NCBI GenBank assembly: GCA_012514415.1 | Contig: JAAZAH010000344.1 | Location: 1-7,363, forward strand | Length of the DNA: 7,363 nucleotides | Direction of reading: 5' to 3' | DNA from: Sandaracinaceae bacterium | Lineage (GTDB): Bacteria > Myxococcota_A > Polyangia > Polyangiales > Houyiibacteriaceae | The notes under the pieces: model-generated | What the model was told of the DNA's origin: nothing | The model's database searches: none | The model's input: the letters and a program-made list of their open reading frames with translations, nothing else | Program-made: the position numbers and the translations under genes | Shown: piece by piece, positions 6,464 through 7,363 of the stretch | How positions within the stretch are numbered: the first letter of the stretch is position 1 | How the letters are laid out: each line of letters opens with the position of its first letter

Positions 6464-6493
6464 AACATAGCCGCCTTGTTCCTCAGCCGTCCA
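6464..6493 (-). promoter_or_regulatory. Possible promoter for the FMN reductase gene
   Basis: On the minus strand, TGGACG (6493-6488; four matches to TTGACA) and TATGTT (6469-6464) are separated by 18 bases. Transcription would start near 6457, giving a 5' leader of about 50 bases before the ATG at 6405. This is a weak consensus match, supported only by position. Confidence 0.25.
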
Positions 6494-6554
6494 CCTCTTC
6501 TTTGGAGCGAATTTGTGTTGGTGATAAAACTTTGCAGCCTGCGTGGAGGTTGAG

Positions 6555-6584
6555 ACGCATTCTACGGCGGAGCGTATGCGTAGA
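6555..6584. promoter_or_regulatory. Interleaved inverted repeats in the divergent region, candidate operator
   Basis: ACGCAT (6555-6560) is matched by ATGCGT (6576-6581), and TCTACG (6561-6566) by CGTAGA (6579-6584), giving two overlapping dyads in 30 bases. TATGCT (6585-6590), a fair -10 box for the (+) gene, abuts the right arm. A regulator bound here could control the EthD-type gene and possibly the reductase. No regulator gene is present in the window. Confidence 0.35.
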
Positions 6585-6643
6585 TATGCTAGGTCTTTCG
6601 CCATGGGCGCCGATCTGAGCGCAGACCCAAAGGAATCGCAGCG

Positions 6644-7363
6644 ATGAAACCGACTACCGTGATCTACCTACTTCGCGATCCTGCGTGTCGCTTGCCGGAG
6701 GAGCTTGGGAAAATCCTCCGCGCCGAGATCGCGCGGCAGCTGCTCGCGCTCGAGGGACTGCTGGGACTTCAGATCGACGTATCCGATGAGCACGCCAACG
6801 TGAAGACGCCCTCGCTCCGCGATCCAAGAAAAAAGGCGCACATCGCCTTCGTCAAAGTGAAGCTCGATTCGCTCGATGCGCACCGCCGCGTCGAGGCGCT
6901 CCTGAGAGCGGCGGAGTTTGTGCCCGAGGGCTATCTCGTCGAAGAGTCGCCCTATGTCGAGTACGGCGAGAACGCCCACGCGGGACCGCGCGATTGGCCG
7001 GATGGCGAGCGCTCTCCCGGCATCGTCGCCATCACGTGTCTTCCGCTCCCGCCGCGGATGGCTCATGAGGAGTGGATGCGCCGCTGGCATGGCCGGATGT
7101 CGCCCGTTTCCGAAGCGATCCAGCCGCGCACCCGCTACATGCGCAATGTCGTCCTCCGAACGCTTACGGAAGGCGCGCCCGAGCTCGGAGGCATCGTCGA
7201 GGAGGCCTATCCGAGCAAGGAGCACGTGGAGAACCTTTATCTCTTTTTTGGCGCGAACGGACGGCTTGAGCTCGCGAGGAATATGTTCGCGATCTTTCGA
7301 GCCGTAACGTCATTTGTGAACCTCACCAAATTGCGCACGACCATGATGAGCGAGTATTTCATC
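6644..7363 (+). CDS. EthD-type dimeric alpha/beta-barrel protein (3' end cut by the window)
   Basis: An open frame of 240 codons with no stop before the window edge. The ATG follows an AAAGGA ribosome-binding site (6629-6634) at 9 bases. The C-terminal half resembles the EthD/dimeric alpha-beta barrel family: strand GIVAITCLPLP (126-136), the signature EEWMRRWHGRMSPVSE with Trp144, Trp148 and His149, then RTRYMRNVVL with Tyr165, then a GGIVEEAYPS strand. The N-terminal half (VIYLLRDPACRLPEEL, then HIAFVKVKLDSLDAHRRVEALL) has a similar beta-alpha-beta layout without the Trp/His signature, suggesting a duplicated ferredoxin-like domain with one degenerate copy. The end LRTTMMSEYFI looks like a final strand, so few residues are probably missing. 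EthD relatives occur in ether, aromatic and polyketide metabolism, often with unknown activity. No cofactor site is evident, and the role is not assignable. Confidence 0.75.
   Translation, partial: MKPTTVIYLLRDPACRLPEELGKILRAEIARQLLALEGLLGLQIDVSDEHANVKTPSLRDPRKKAHIAFVKVKLDSLDAHRRVEALLRAAEFVPEGYLVEESPYVEYGENAHAGPRDWPDGERSPGIVAITCLPLPPRMAHEEWMRRWHGRMSPVSEAIQPRTRYMRNVVLRTLTEGAPELGGIVEEAYPSKEHVENLYLFFGANGRLELARNMFAIFRAVTSFVNLTKLRTTMMSEYFI

Noticed and set aside
6406..6468. Longer reductase start at the ATG at 6468
   Set aside because: The extra 21 residues are not typical of the family, and a G-rich ribosome-binding tract sits directly before the ATG at 6405.
6392..6604. A 70-codon minus-strand frame filling the divergent intergenic region
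   Set aside because: It uses several codons rare in the neighbours (CTA, ATA, AGG), has no ribosome-binding site and overlaps the reductase start. It is more likely promoter sequence that happens to be open.
6668..7225. A 185-codon open frame on the - strand inside the EthD-type gene
   Set aside because: The + strand frame has a good ribosome-binding site and the EthD signature. The minus-strand product is Arg-rich and unrecognisable.

Overview
The window is a dense, high-GC bacterial chromosomal segment of housekeeping and accessory genes. Third codon positions are mostly G or C, Leu is usually CTC, and GATC is very frequent. The mix suggests a Myxococcota/deltaproteobacterial-type genome: a lipoprotein with SH3-like segments behind a HEAT-like protein, a TATACT box placed for a leaderless start, and a plant-type GpmI. 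This taxonomic guess is inference, since no rRNA or marker phylogeny is available. I see no mobile element, CRISPR array, tRNA or rRNA.

Layout, left to right. Positions 2-961 (+) are the C-terminal 319 codons of arginyl-tRNA synthetase (argS), cut by the window edge. A 229-base gap carries a weak hairpin, a possible 34-codon ORF and a TATACT box. Positions 1191-2198 (+) encode an esterase-D/enterochelin-esterase-like alpha/beta hydrolase. A 158-base gap follows with a hairpin and two copies of an 11-bp palindrome-containing repeat. Next comes a translationally coupled pair: a HEAT-like protein with a Lys/Ala-rich tail (2357-3019, +) and a lipoprotein with SH3-like segments (3016-4110, +). Their ATGA start/stop overlap suggests co-expression.

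The lipoprotein gene converges on gpmI (4123-5781, -), with 12 bases between the stop codons and a hairpin that contains both of them. Upstream of gpmI on the same strand is an NADPH-dependent FMN reductase-family gene (5836-6405, -), separated from gpmI by a short intrinsic terminator. A 238-base divergent region (6406-6643) separates it from a (+) gene for an EthD-type dimeric alpha/beta-barrel protein (6644 to window end, truncated).

I find no clear new multi-gene system. The least explained items are the HEAT/lipoprotein pair, the paired palindromes upstream of it, the 12-bp inverted repeat inside the lipoprotein gene, and the EthD-type gene with its short overlapping leader ORF.
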